Source: Metaphire vulgaris (lineage: Eukaryota > Annelida > Clitellata > Crassiclitellata > Megascolecidae). From it: 64,000 nucleotides of DNA. The notes below the pieces were generated by a model, which ran no database searches, was not told where the DNA came from, and was given only the letters and a program-made list of their open reading frames with translations. The DNA lies in assembly GCA_018105865.1 (NCBI GenBank), contig CM030835.1, positions 7,669,316 through 7,733,315 of the forward strand, given 5' to 3'. The translations under genes and the position numbers were made by a program. Shown here in pieces: positions 26,001 through 48,977 of the stretch. Position 1 is the stretch's first letter; every line of letters starts with the position of its first letter.

Positions 26001-29000
26001 TGTAGGCCTATAGTGTCGTTTCAAATGGCTCACCATTTTTCGGGGCATTAGGAAAGCTCTCAAATAAAACTGAGGTAGAATATATTGACAATTCTAGTAC
26101 GGTTTGACTGAGCTAAGCTGGGGACAGATGAAAATGTGGTTTTATTTTGTTTCATCACACTTCTGAATTTTGCATATCTATAGCCTACTGTAGCACTAAA
26201 CCTTGCATTCTCCAATGTCAAACAGGGTATCAATTATATAATATTTTTGTGGTCTATAGCAAGAAACCAGCTCTCTTAAAGCCCTTCTTATATCTCATTT
26301 GATTTTTTAGACATTTGACAGAGAACAGATTTCTGAAAGACTTTGTAGGCCTATAGTGTCGTTTCAAATGGCTCACCATTTTTCGGGGCATTAGGAAAGC
26401 TCTCAAATAAAACTGAGGTAGAATATATTGACAATTCTAGTACGGTTTGACTGAGCTAAGCTGGGGACAGATGAAAATGTGGTTTTATTTTGTTTCATCA
26501 CACTTCTGAATTTTGCATATCTATAGCCTACTGTAGCACTAATCCTTGCATTCTCCAATGTCAAACAGGGTATCAATTATATAATATTTTTGTGGTCTAT
26601 AGCAAGAAACCAGCTCTCTTAACCCCCTTCTTATCTCTCATTAGATTTTTTTAGACATTTGACAGAGAACAGATTTCTGAAAGACTTTGTAGGCCTATAG
26701 TGTCGTTTCAAATGGCTCACCATTTTTCGGGGCATTAGGAAAGCTCTCAAATAAAACTGAGGTAGAATATATTGACAATTCTAGTACGGTTTGACTGAGC
26801 TAAGCTGGGGACAGATGAAAATGTGGTTTTATTTTGTTTCATCACACTTCTGAATTTTGCATATCTATAGCCTACTGTAGCACACATCCTTGCATTCTCC
26901 AATGTCAAACAGGGTATCAATTATATAATATTTTTGTGGTCTATAGCAAGAAACCAGCTCTCTTAAACCCTTCTTATATCTCATTTTTTTTTTAGACATT
27001 TGACAGAGAACAGATTTCTGAAAGACTTTGTAGGCCTATAGTGTCGTTTCAAATGGCTCACCATTTTTCGGGGCATTAGGAAAGCTCTCAAATAAAACTG
27101 AGGTAGAATATATTGACAATTCTAGTACGGTTTGACTGAGCTAAGCTGGGGACAGATGAAAATGTGGTTTTAATTTTGTTTCATCACACTTCTGAATTTT
27201 GCATATCTATAGCCTACTGTAGCACTAATCCTTGCATTCTCCAATGTCAAACAGGGTATCAATTATATAATATTTTTTTGTGGTCTATAGCAAGAAACCA
27301 GCTCTCTTAAAACCCTTCTTATATCTCATTTGATTTTTTTAGACATTTGACAGAGAACAGATTTCTGAAAGACTTTGTAGGCCTATAGTGTCGTTTCAAA
27401 TGGCTCACCATTTTTCGGGGCATTACGAAAGCTCTCAAATAAAACTGAGGTAGAATATATTGACAATTCTAGTACGGTTTGACTGAGCTAAGCTGGGGAC
27501 AGATGAAATGTGGTTTTATTTTTTGTTTCATCACACTTCTGAATTTTGCATATCTATAGCCTACTGTAGCACTAATCCTTGCATTCTCCAATGTCAAACA
27601 GGGTATCAATTATATAATATTTTTGTGGTCTATAGCAAGAAACCAGCTCTCTTAAACCCTTCTTATCTCTCATTCGATTTTTTTAGACATTTGACAGAGA
27701 ACAGATTTCTGAAAGACTTTGTAGGCCTATAGTGTCGTTTCAAATGGCTCACCATTTTTCGGGGCATTACGAAAGCTCTCAAATAAAACTGAGGTAGAAT
27801 ATATTGACAATTCTAGTACGGTTTGACTGAGCTAAGCTGGGGCAGATGAAAAAGTGGTTTTATTTTGTTTCATCACACTTCTGAATTTTGCATATCTATA
27901 GCCTACTGTAGCACACATCCTTGCATTCTCCAATGTCAAACAGGGTATCAATTATATAATATTTTTGTGGTCTATAGCAAGAAACCAGCTCTCTTAAACC
28001 CCTTCTTATATCTCATTTGATTTTTTAGACATTTGACAGAGAACAGATTTCTGAAAGACTTTGTAGGCCTATAGTGTCGTTTCAAATGGCTCACCATTTT
28101 TCGGGGCATTTCAAAAGCTCTAAAATAAAACTGAGGTAGAATATATTGACAATTCTAGTACGGTTTGACTGAGCTAAGCTGGGGACAGATGAAAATGTGG
28201 TTTTAATTTGTTTCATCACACTTCTGAATTTTGCATATCTATAGCCTACTGTAGCACTAATCCTTGCATTCTCCAATGTCAAACAGGGTATCAATTATAT
28301 AATATTTTTGTGGTCTATAGCAAGAAACCAGCTCTCTTAAACCCCTTCTTATATCTCATTTGATTTTTTAGACATTTGACAGAGAACAGATTTCTGAAAG
28401 ACTTTGTAGGCCTATAGTGTCGTTTCAAATGGCTCACCATTTTTCGGGGCATTAGGAAAGCTCTCAAATAAAACTGAGGTAGAATATATTGACAATTCTA
28501 GTACGGTTTGACTGAGCTAAGCTGGGGACAGATGAAAATGTGGTTTTATTTTGTTTCATCACACTTCTGAATTTTGCATATCTATAGCCTACTGTAGCAC
28601 TAATCCTTGCATTCTCCAATGTCAAACAGGGTATCAATTATATAATATTTTTGTGGTCTATAGCAAGAAACCAGCTCTCTTAACACCCTTCTTATATCTC
28701 ATTTGATTTTTTAGACATTTGACAGAGAACAGATTTCTGAAAGACTTTTTAGGCCTATAGTGTCGTTTCAAATGGCTCACCATTTTTCGGGGCATTACGA
28801 AAGCTCTCAAATAAAACTGAGGTAGAATATATTGACAATTCTAGTACGGTTTGACTGAGCTAAGCTGGGGACAGATGAAAATGTGGTTTATTTTTGTTTC
28901 ATCACACTTCTGAATTTTGCATATCTATAGCCTACTGTAGCACTAAACCTTGCATTCTCCAATGTCAAACAGGGTATCAATTATATAATATTTTTGTGGT

Positions 29001-29100
29001 NNNNNNNNNNNNNNNNNNNNNNNNNNNNNNNNNNNNNNNNNNNNNNNNNNNNNNNNNNNNNNNNNNNNNNNNNNNNNNNNNNNNNNNNNNNNNNNNNNNN
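29001..29100. other. Assembly gap of 100 N
   Basis: Exactly 100 N within a satellite monomer. The left flank ends TTTTTGTGGT and the right flank starts TCTATAGCAAG, which are adjacent in the normal monomer, so the two sides resume in register. A round 100-N gap conventionally means unknown length. Confidence 0.98.
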
Positions 29101-32100
29101 TCTATAGCAAGAAACCAGCTCTCTTAACACCCTTCTTATATCTCATTTGATTTTTTAGACATTTGACAGAGAACAGATTTCTGAAAGACTTTGTAGGCCT
29201 ATAGTGTTGTTTCAAATGGCTCACCATTTTCGGGGCATTTTCAAAAGCTCTCAAATAAAACTGAGGTAGAATATATTGACAATTCTAGTACGGTTTGACT
29301 GAGCTAAGCTGGGGACAGATGAAAATGTGGTTTTAATTTGTTTCATCACACTTCTGAATTTTGCATATCTATAGCCTACTGTAGCACTAATCCTGGTATG
29401 CTCCAATGTCAAGCAGGGTATCAATTATATAATATTTTCGTGGTCTATAGCAAGAAACCAGCTCTCTTAAACCCCTTCTTATCTCTCATTCGATTTTTTA
29501 GACATTTGACAGAGAACAGATTTCTGAAAGACTTTGTAGGCCTATAGTGTTGTTTCAAATGGCTCACCATTTTTCGGGGCATTACGAAAGCTCTCAAATA
29601 AAACTGAGGTAGAATATATTGACAATTCTAGTACGGTTTGACTGAGCTAAGCTGGGGACAGATGAAAATGTGGTTTTAATTTGTTTCATCACACTTCTGA
29701 ATTTTGCATATCTATAGCCTACTGTAGCACACATCCTTGCATTCTCCAATGTCAAACAGGGTATCAATTATATAATATTTTTGTGGTCTATAGCAAGAAA
29801 CCAGCTCTCTAAACACCCTTCTTATATCTCATTTGATTTTTTAGACATTTGACAGAGAACAGATTTCTGAAAGACTTTGTAGGCCTATAGTGTCGTTTCA
29901 AATGGCTCACCATTTTTCGGGGCATTACGAAAGCTCTCAAATAAAACTGAGGTAGAATATATTGACAATTCTAGTACGGTTTGACTGAACTAAGGTAAGG
30001 ACAGATGAAAATGTGGTTTTAATTTGTTTCATCACACTTCTGAATTTTGCATATCTATAGCCTACTGTAGCACTAATCCTTGCATTCTCCAATGTCAAAC
30101 AGGGTATCAATTATATAATATTTTTGTGGTCTATAGCAAGAAACCAGCTCTCTTAAAGCCCTTCTTATCTCTCATTCGATTTTTTTAGACATTTGACAGA
30201 GAACAGATTTCTGAAAGACTTTGTAGGCCTATAGTGTCGTTTCAAATGGTTCACCTATTTTCGGGGCATTTCAAATGCTCTAGAATAAAACTGAGGTAGA
30301 ATATATTGACAATTCTAGTACGGTTTGACTGAGCTAAGCTGGGGACAGATGAAAATGTGGTTTTAATTTGTTTCATCACACTTCTGAATTTTGCATATCT
30401 ATAGCCTACTGTAGCACTAATCCTTGCATTCTCCAATGTCAAACAGGGTATCAATTATATAATATTTTTGTGGTCTATAGCAAGAAACCAGCTCTCTTAA
30501 CACCCTTCTTATATCTCATTCGATTTTTTAGACATTTGACAGAGAACAGATTTCTGAAAGACTTTGTAGGCCTATAGTGTTGTTTCAAATGGCTCACCAT
30601 TTTTCGGGGCATTACGAAAGCTCTCAAATAAAACTGAGGTAGAATATATTGACAATTCTAGTACGGTTTGACTGAGCTAAGCTGGGGACAGATGAAAATG
30701 TGGTTTTAATTTGTTTCATCACACTTCTGAATTTTGCATATCTATAGCCTACTGTAGCACTAATCCTTGCATTCTCCAATGTCAAACAGGGTATCAATTA
30801 TATAATATTTTTGTGGTCTATAGCAAGAAACCAGCTCTCTTAAACCCCTTCTTATCTCTCATTCGATTTTTTTAGACATTTGACAGAGAACAGATTTCTG
30901 AAAGACTTTGTAGGCCTATAGTGTTGTTTCAAATGGCTCACCATTTTTCGGGGCATTACGAAAGCTCTCAAATAAAACTGAGGTAGAATATATTGACAAT
31001 TCTAGTACGGTTTGACTGAGCTAAGCTGGGGACAGATGAAAATGTGGTTTTAATTTGTTTCATCACACTTCTGAATTTTGCATATCTATAGCCTACTGTA
31101 GCACTAATCCTTGCATTCTCCAATGTCAAACAGGGTATCAATTATATAATATTTTTTGTGGTCTATAGCAAGAAACCAGCTCTCTTAAACCCTTCTTATA
31201 TCTCATTTGATTTTTAGACATTTGACAGAGAACAGATTTCTGAAAGACTTTGTAGGCCTATAGTGTCGTTTCAAATGGCTCACCATTTTTCGGGGCATTC
31301 AAAAGCTCTCAAATAAAACTGAGGTAGAATATATTGACAATTCTAGTACGGTTTGACTGAGCTAAGCTGGGGACAGATGAAAATGTGGTTTTATTTTGTT
31401 TCATCACACTTCTGAATTTTGCATATCTATAGCCTACTGTAGCACTAATCCTTGCATTCTCCAATGTCAAACAGGGTATCAATTATATAATATTTTTGTG
31501 GTCTATAGCAAGAAACCAGCTCTCTTAAACCCCTTCTTATCTCTCATTCGATTTTTTAGACATTTGACAGAGAACAGATTTCTGAAAGACTTTTTGTAGG
31601 CCTATAGTGTTGTTTCAAATGGCTCACCATTTTTTCGGGGCATTCAAAAGCTCTCAAATAAAACTGAGGTAGAATATATTGACAATTCTAGTACGGTTTG
31701 ACTGAGCTAAGCAGGGGACAGATGAAAATGTGGTTTTAATTTGTTTCATCACACTTCTGAATTTTGCATATATATATAGCCTACTGTAGCACTAATCCTG
31801 GTATGCTCCAATGTCAAACAGGGTATCAATTATATAATATTTTCGTGGTCTATAGCAAGAAACCAGCTCTCTTAACACCCTTCTTATATCTCATTTGATT
31901 TTTTAGACATTTGACAGAGAACAGATTTCTGACAGATTTCTGTAGGCCTATAGTGTCGTTTCAAATGGCTCACCATTTTTCGGGGCATTACGAAAGCTCT
32001 CAAATAAAACTGAGGTAGAATATATTGACAATTCTAGTACGGTTTGACTGAGCTAAGCTGGGGCAGATGAAAAAGTGGTTTTATTTTGTTTCATCACACT

Positions 32101-35100
32101 TCTGAATTTTGCATATCTATAGCCTACTGTAGCACTAAACCTTGCATTCTCCAATGCCAAACAGGGTATCAATTATATAATATTTTTGTGGTCTATAGCA
32201 AGAAACCAGCTCTCTTAAACCCTTCTTATATCTCATTTGATTTTTTAGACATTTGACAGAGAACAGATTTTGAAAAAGACTTTGTAGGCCTATAGTGTCG
32301 TTTCAAATGGCTCACCATTTTTCGGGGCATTTCAAAAGCTCTCAAATAAAACTGAGGTAGAATATATTGACAATTCTAGTACGGTTTGACTGAGCTAAGC
32401 TGGGGACAATGAAAAAATGTGGTTTTAATTTGTTTCATCACACTTCTGAATTTTGCATATCTATAGCCTACTGTAGCACTAATCCTTGCATGCTCCAATG
32501 TCAAACAGGGTATCAATTATATAATATTTTTGTGGTCTATAGCAAGAAACCAGCTCTCTTAACACCCTTCTTATATCTCATTCGATTTTTTTAGACATTT
32601 GACAGAGAACAGATTTCTGAAAGACTTTGTAGGCCTATAGTGTTGTTTCAAATGGCTCACCATTTTTCGGGGCATTACGAAAGCTCTCAAATAAAACTGA
32701 GGTAGAATATATTGACAATTCTAGTACGGTTTGACTGAGCTAAGCTAAGGACAGATGAAAATGTGGTTTTAATTTGTTTCATCACTCTTCTGAATTTTGC
32801 ATATCTATAGCCTACTGTAGCACACATCCTTGCATTCTCAAATGTCAAACAGGGTATCAATTATCTAATATTTTTGTGGTCTATAGCAAGAAACCAGCTC
32901 TCTTAAACCCCTTCTTATCTCTCATTTGATTTTTTTAGACATTTGACAGAGAACAGATTTCTGAAAGACTTCCAATAGTGTTGTTTCAAATGGCTCACCA
33001 TTTTTCGGGGCATTTCAAATGCTCTAGAATAAAACTGAGGTAGAATATATTGACATTTCTAGTACGGTTTGACTGAGCTAAGCTGGGGACAGATGAAAAT
33101 GTGGTTTTAATTTGTTTCATCACACTTCTGAATTTTGCATATCTATAGCCTACTGTAGCACTAATCCTTGCATGCTCCAATGTCAAACAGGGTATCAATT
33201 ATATAATATTTTTGTGGTCTATAGCAAGAAACCAGCTCTCTTAACACCCTTCTTATATCTCATTTGATTTTTTAGACATTTGACAGAGAACAGATTTCTG
33301 AAAGACTTTGTAGGCCTATAGTGTCGTTTCAAATGGCTCACCATTTTTCGGGGCATTACGAAAGCTCTCAAATAAAACTGAGGTAGAATATATTGACAAT
33401 TCTCTAGTACGGTTTGACTGAGCTAAGCTGGGGACAGATGAAAATGTGGTTTTATTTTGTTTCATCACACTTCTGAATTTTGCATATCTATAGCCTACTG
33501 TAGCACTAATCCTTGCATTCTCCAATGTCAAACAGGGTATCAATTATATAATATTTTTGTGGTCTATAGCAAGAAACCAGCTCTCTTAAAGCCCTTCTTA
33601 TCTCTCATTCGATTTTTTAGACATTTGACAGAGAACAGATTTCTGAAAGACTTTGTAGGCCTATAGTGTCGTTTCAAATGGCTCACCATTTTTCGGGGCA
33701 TTACGAAAGCTCTCAAATAAAACTGAGGTAGAATATATTGACAATTCTAGTACGGTTTGACTGAGCTAAGCTGGGGACAGATGAAAATGTGGTTTTATTT
33801 TGTTTCATCACACTTCTGAATTTTGCATATCTATAGCCTACTGTAGCACTAATCCTTGCATTCTCCAATGTCAAACAGGGTATCAATTATATAATATTTT
33901 TGTGGTCTATAGCAAGAAACCAGCTCTCTTAACACCCTTCTTATATCTCATTTGATTTTTAGACATTTGACAGAGAACAGTTTTCTGAAAGAATTTGTAG
34001 GCCTATAGTGTCGTTTCAAATGGCTCACCATTTTTCGGGGCATTACGAAAGCTCTCAAATAAAACTGAGGTAGAATATATTGACAATTCTAGTACGGTTT
34101 GACTGAGCTAAGCTGGGGACAGATGAAAATGTGGTTTTAATTTGTTTCATCACTCTTCTGAATTTTGCATTTCTATAGCCTACTGTAGCACACATCCTTG
34201 CATTCTCAAATGTCAAACAGGGTATCAATTATCTAATATTTTTGTGGTCTATAGCAAGAAACCAGCTCTCTTAAAGCCCTTCTTATATCTCATTCGATTT
34301 TTTAGACATTTGACAGAGAACAGATTTCTGAAAGACTTTGTACGCCTATAGTGTCGTTTCAAATGGCTCACCATTTTTCGGGGCATTACGAAAGCTCTCA
34401 AATAAAACTGAGGTAGAATATATTGACAATTCTAGTACGGTTTGACTGAGCTAAGCTGGGGACAGATGAAAATGTGGTTTTATTTTGTTTCATCACACTT
34501 CTGAATTTTGCATATCTATAGCCTACTGTAGCACTAATCCTTGCATTCTCCAATGTCAAACAGGGTATCAATTATATAATATTTTTTGTGGTCTATAGCA
34601 AGAAACCAGCTCTCTTAAACCCCTTCTTATCTCTCATTTGATTTTTTTAGACATTTGACAGAGAACAGATTTCTGAAAGACTTCCAATAGTGTTGTTTCA
34701 AATGGCTCACCATTTTTCGGGGCATTTCAAAAGCTCTCAAATAAAACTGAGGTAGAATATATTGACAATTCTAGTACGGTTTGACTGAGCTAAGCTGGGG
34801 ACAGATGAAAATGTGGTTTTAATTTGTTTCATCACACTTCTGAATTTTGCATATCTATAGCCTACTGTAGCACTAATCCTTGCATTCTCCAATGTCAAAC
34901 AGGGTATCAATTATATAATATTTTCGTGGTCTATAGCAAGAAACCAGCTCTCTTAAACCCCTTCTTATCTCTCATTCGATTTTTTTAGACATTTGACAGA
35001 GAACAGATTTCTGAAAGACTTCCAATAGTGTTGTTTCAAATGGCTCACCATTTTTCGGGGCATTTCAAAAGCTCTCAAATAAAACTGAGGTAGAATATAT

Positions 35101-35661
35101 TGACAATTCTAGTACGGTTTGACTGAGCTAAGCTGGGGACAGATGAAAATGTGGTTTTAATTTGTTTCATCACACTTCTGAATTTTGCATATCTATAGCC
35201 TACTGTAGCACTAATCCTTGCATTCTCCAATGTCAAACAGGGTATCAATTATATAATATTTTTGTGGTCTATAGCAAGAAACCAGCTCTCTTAAACCCCT
35301 TCTTATATCTCATTTGATTTTTTAGACATTTGACAGAGAACAGATTTCTGAAAGACTTTGTAGGCCTATAGTGTCGTTTCAAATGGCTCACCATTTTTCG
35401 GGGCATTAGGAAAGCTCTCAAATAAAACTGAGGTAGAATATATTGACAATTCTAGTACGGTTTGACTGAGCTAAGCTAATGACAGATGAAAATGTGGTTT
35501 TAATTTGTTTCATCACTCTTCTGAATTTTGCATTTCTATAGCCTACTGTAGCACACATCCTTGCATTCTCAAATGTCAAACAGGGTATCAATTATCTAAT
35601 ATTTTTGTGGTCTATAGCAAGAAACCAGCTCTCTTAAAGCCATTCTTATCTCTCATTCGTT
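29101..35661. repeat. 343-bp satellite array, part right of the assembly gap
   Basis: The same monomer and orientation continue for about 19 more units, ending part-way through a unit at CTCTCATTCG (about 35,659). This section carries variants that I did not find left of the gap, mainly TAGTGTTGTTTC instead of TAGTGTCGTTTC (about 29,205, 29,547, 30,578, 30,922, 31,608, 32,640, 32,981, 34,690 and 35,027) and a shortened ACTTCCAATAGTG (32,968, 34,680 and 35,018). The last copies keep full similarity up to the edge. Confidence 0.98.
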
Positions 35662-37241
35662 TTATAAAGTTCACATTCTCGCTCACATGTGCATTCGAGG
35701 GTGACTTTTAGGCCGTCGGCCTAAATTATCGCGCTAGAAAATGACCCTAACCCTTTCAACGGAATTTCTTTCAGTGTTTACGCACTACTTTCGGTTACGC
35801 CGCTCGTCTCCACCTCTACCGGGTTTTAATTGCGCTATAAAACGTGTGTGCTCTTCTTTGCTCGTGTCTGTGCGCGTACTGATACAGTGCACCGTTCGCG
35901 CTCACGTCTACCCGCTTTACAAACACCTTACTTACGCAAGTCGAGACGCATTACGTATGTTTAATACAAAATAAAAACGATCCATGTATTCCTTCTGTCA
36001 CACTATCTTTCGTCTTTCGGAAATTGAAAACAGGAAATATTACGAGAACGTTTAAAACTATTATTACAATGAACTGCTGAACAATTCACCATGACAATTA
36101 TTGATAAACTAGATGACCGAGAAACAAAATGTCGGCCGATCTTAAATCGATACTAGCGCACCTAGCGGATGGATGCTGCTTGCAAGGTATGGTCCATTAC
36201 AGGTTTTGTGCCCACCGATCTCTCCCCGGCTTACAGCCTCCCTGTCCATGATTTGCTCAATTTGGGAAGTTTTTTTATTTGCAAAGCGGTAACACTGGTC
36301 TTCCTGTCGTAGACGACATTTATTATAAACAGTGTAATAGAAAACTTGGATAATTTCTTTCATTTTACGCATAGCTTCAAACGGTCTGCTGTGCAGAATT
36401 TATTAGTTAAAACTTTAAAACGCGGAATTTAGCGATGAGAATTTGTGGTGGCAATGTTTTGATCACTGTAGTGGGTTTCTTACCCCTCCCCGAATCCCCA
36501 GGGCATAAGTGTAGTGGCACTTGGGATTTATATAAAATATGTATTGTGTAGCATAAGAGACCGGTAATCTTTTAGATTGGATGTACCATAGAAAATTGCA
36601 CATCCAGCAGCGCAATAATAGGAATTGCCACCTAAAGCAACAATAAAATAGCAGTAAATCGTTGCACGATATAAAAGCTGACTCATTAAACGAGAGAAGC
36701 TGAAATCTGATAAGTAAAAGTCGTTTTAAAATTGTAATTTTAACGATCTGATACAAGGGTACGTTTTCAAAGATCTAGCAGTAAACTTGGTGTTTCATTG
36801 ACTTGGGTTTAAGTTTTATGAAGATCAATCTTCCTTTCTAGGAAGATTGATAGTCTGTGAGTACTTGAACAAGTAGGTTTAAGCATCACTACATTGGTGT
36901 TGTAGCCAGACACCAGACGTCTTGCATTTGTAGATAAAAAAAGACTGATGAAAATGTGTGCAGCATGAGCCAACAGGCTGACAGCATATAAAAGATTTTG
37001 ATAGAGAGTTGTATTAAATATTTACTGGCACGTATTACATTCTCGACAATGCATAATGACATATTGCTGGTATGCGATTGCCTATTGACGGGACAGTCAA
37101 TATTTGCAATTATTTTGAACAGGGCGATAACTGAGCATAGGCTGAATTTAAGCAATGAATGCATAAGTGCACTAAATTATTATTTTGCTTATGATATGAA
37201 TTTTTTTATATAGATTTTGTCAGGAGCTGATCTCTGCCAGA
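35662..37241. other. Satellite-to-gene transition, no gene seen
   Basis: No supportable gene. A 19-bp hairpin (TTTAGGCCGTCGGCCTAAA, 35,707-35,725) lies just beyond the satellite edge. The block at 36,210-36,255 is related, on the opposite strand, to 10,536-10,577. A splice-acceptor-like TTTTTTTATATAG at 37,201-37,213 may mark the start of the first coding exon of the secernin gene, in which case a non-coding first exon would lie upstream in this stretch. Confidence 0.45.
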
Positions 37242-43095
<5,854 letters not shown>

Positions 43096-44716
43096 TCTGT
43101 TTTTCTTGGCTGCTTTGTGTAGGCAGCTTTTGTTTTCTATAGTCTGTGTGTATGCCTGTGAAATTCATTAACTGAACGATGATTACTTTTTGTGCCTGTG
43201 CTCTACCTAAGTACTATGCATTTTGCATTTAAGTTTGTGTTATATTTTATGCTTATGCAGCTTTTCCTCCCTAGCATGTTTGTTCTTTGCATCTGAGATG
43301 TGATCCTGGTTTGCTATGAAAGCAATCTTTGTGCACGCAAAGAATTATACTTGTCGAATTAATGCATTATTTGTGCATTAGTTGAACTTGCTAATCAGAT
43401 ACTGTATCAAAATTTATTTTTAATCTGCATTGCATCTATTTTAATAATTATTTTCTCTGGACTTCTTTTGTGATAAGAAGAGATAAGTTATACTTTCACT
43501 GCTAGGAATGTGAGTCATATTCAATTAACTGTCCTAATATAAAATTAATGTGTTGGTGGGATGTTGACTTTTCTATGTGTTAAATATTTTACACTGAGTT
43601 TGATATTATATTCTTTACTATAATTGTTTGCCAAACATGGACTTGAGATCTAAATCCTCAAAATTCTCATTAGTCATGCTGGTTCCCCGGTGCCAACTGA
43701 AATAATGTGCAATATTTTAATCCCATTTCAGAATTGCTGGCACTGCTACTGATTAAATCCAGGAAGTTCTTTTATTATGTGAGACACAAAATAAATTCGT
43801 CTAATACAAATATATGTATTGCATGGAAAATATGGAAATACAAGTAGGTAGGCAAGTGCTTAATTAATTAATTAATTAATTATGTTAAACCTGTACTTAA
43901 GTTGTACTTCAATCAAAAAGCAAAAGTTCTGGATGAGCTTGAGGGTTTCTGGTCAAGGAAATTTATAATACTGTATAAAGGAATGGTGCAAAGATTTTGG
44001 GGGATGAGAGTTTATTCAATAATAATAAGTATGCACTTCTATAGCACCAGTTCTAATACCCAAGGGTATCAATTGATAATTGATGGTACTTCAAAATCCA
44101 TCTGCAAAAGATCCAGGTCATTCCAGAGATCAGTCAGAGGGAGGGAGTAAGATTACAGAGGAAAAGCTAATTGAAAGAGATGTGTCTTAAGTCTGGACCA
44201 GAAGATACTCAATGAATTGGAAGAGTTAAGAGTTCAGGAAGAGTGTTGATGTAATATGTTCTGAATGAAATGATTAACACAGCTACTTAAAACTAAGCTT
44301 TAGATGCTGTATAAGTGGTTAAACAAAGCAACAAATAATGACAACAATAGTGTGATTTATAGTGGTTTAGGAGGTTGTTAGCCCGTGTGAAAACCACTAT
44401 TGAGAGACTGTCAAATAGAAGTGATACATTTTACTTATTTGCGATTGCGTCACAGCGTCTAGAATAGAATTAATGTCGTACAGTACACAGTTTGACAGAG
44501 CTCCACAATCTTTAAAAAATTCCTGAATTGCGTGCGAAATCTTTGGGTAAATAATTCAAGTTTATTGTTAACCGAAAGCGGCAACAATCTGTGTTGTTTA
44601 AAGAGCTCTCCGAATCCGACGCATTTAAAGTTTAGTGTGCGCATGAATATCTTTCTATGCCTGATTTTACAGAATAAACTGCTCTCGCCGTTTTCCAAAA
44701 TCAACATTCTTGTATG
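43096..44716. other. Secernin 3-prime region and Rab18 upstream region
   Basis: The first part is AT-rich and probably includes the secernin 3-prime untranslated region up to the AATAAA at 43,790. A dispersed retroelement tail (listed separately) follows at 44,026. The last 260 bp before the Rab18 ATG contain more CG dinucleotides than their surroundings and no evident TATA box, compatible with a broad promoter. Confidence 0.45.
44026..44180. repeat. Dispersed retroelement tail family, copy 1
   Basis: An AATAATAATAAG stretch is followed by ATGCACTTCTATAGCACCAG, AGGGTATCAATTGATAATTG, GATGGTACTTCAAAATCCA and AAAAGATCCAGGTCATTCC. The same order recurs at 44,935 and 47,408. The simple AAT-rich edge suggests the 3-prime tail of a LINE or SINE. 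Confidence 0.6.

Positions 44717-48977
<4,261 letters not shown>

Larger units (their letters stand above)
11993..29000. repeat. 343-bp satellite array, part left of the assembly gap
   Basis: Head-to-tail copies of one AT-rich monomer, with the unit start GCTCTCAAATAAAACTGAGG at 11,996, 12,339, 12,682, 13,026 and 13,369, giving steps of 343-344 bp. Fixed landmarks within each unit are GACAATTCTAGTACGGTTTG, then CTGAATTTTGCATATCTATAG, then CAAACAGGGTATCAATTATA, then TTGACAGAGAACAG, then TAGGCCTATAGTGTCG. Copies differ mostly at a few diagnostic sites, especially the segment after CAGCTCTCT (AAACCCC, AACACCC, TTAACCCG or AAAGCCC) and the last bases (CATTAGG, CATTACG or CATTTCAA). Frames of 60-75 aa on both strands recur once per monomer and have no genuine ATG start, so they are not genes. 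The array starts abruptly and at full similarity at its left edge. Confidence 0.98.

Noticed and set aside
11993..35661. Dozens of 60-77 aa frames on both strands of the satellite (plus-strand FHHTSEFCISIAYCS type and minus-strand IPCLTLENARISATV type)
   Set aside because: They recur once per 343-bp unit, depend on TTG-type starts, and change or break with ordinary satellite variation. They follow from the repeat and are not evidence for a protein family.
11993..35661. CRISPR-like array
   Set aside because: The units are 343 bp and almost wholly conserved, without short repeats separated by unique spacers, and the context is a eukaryotic genome.
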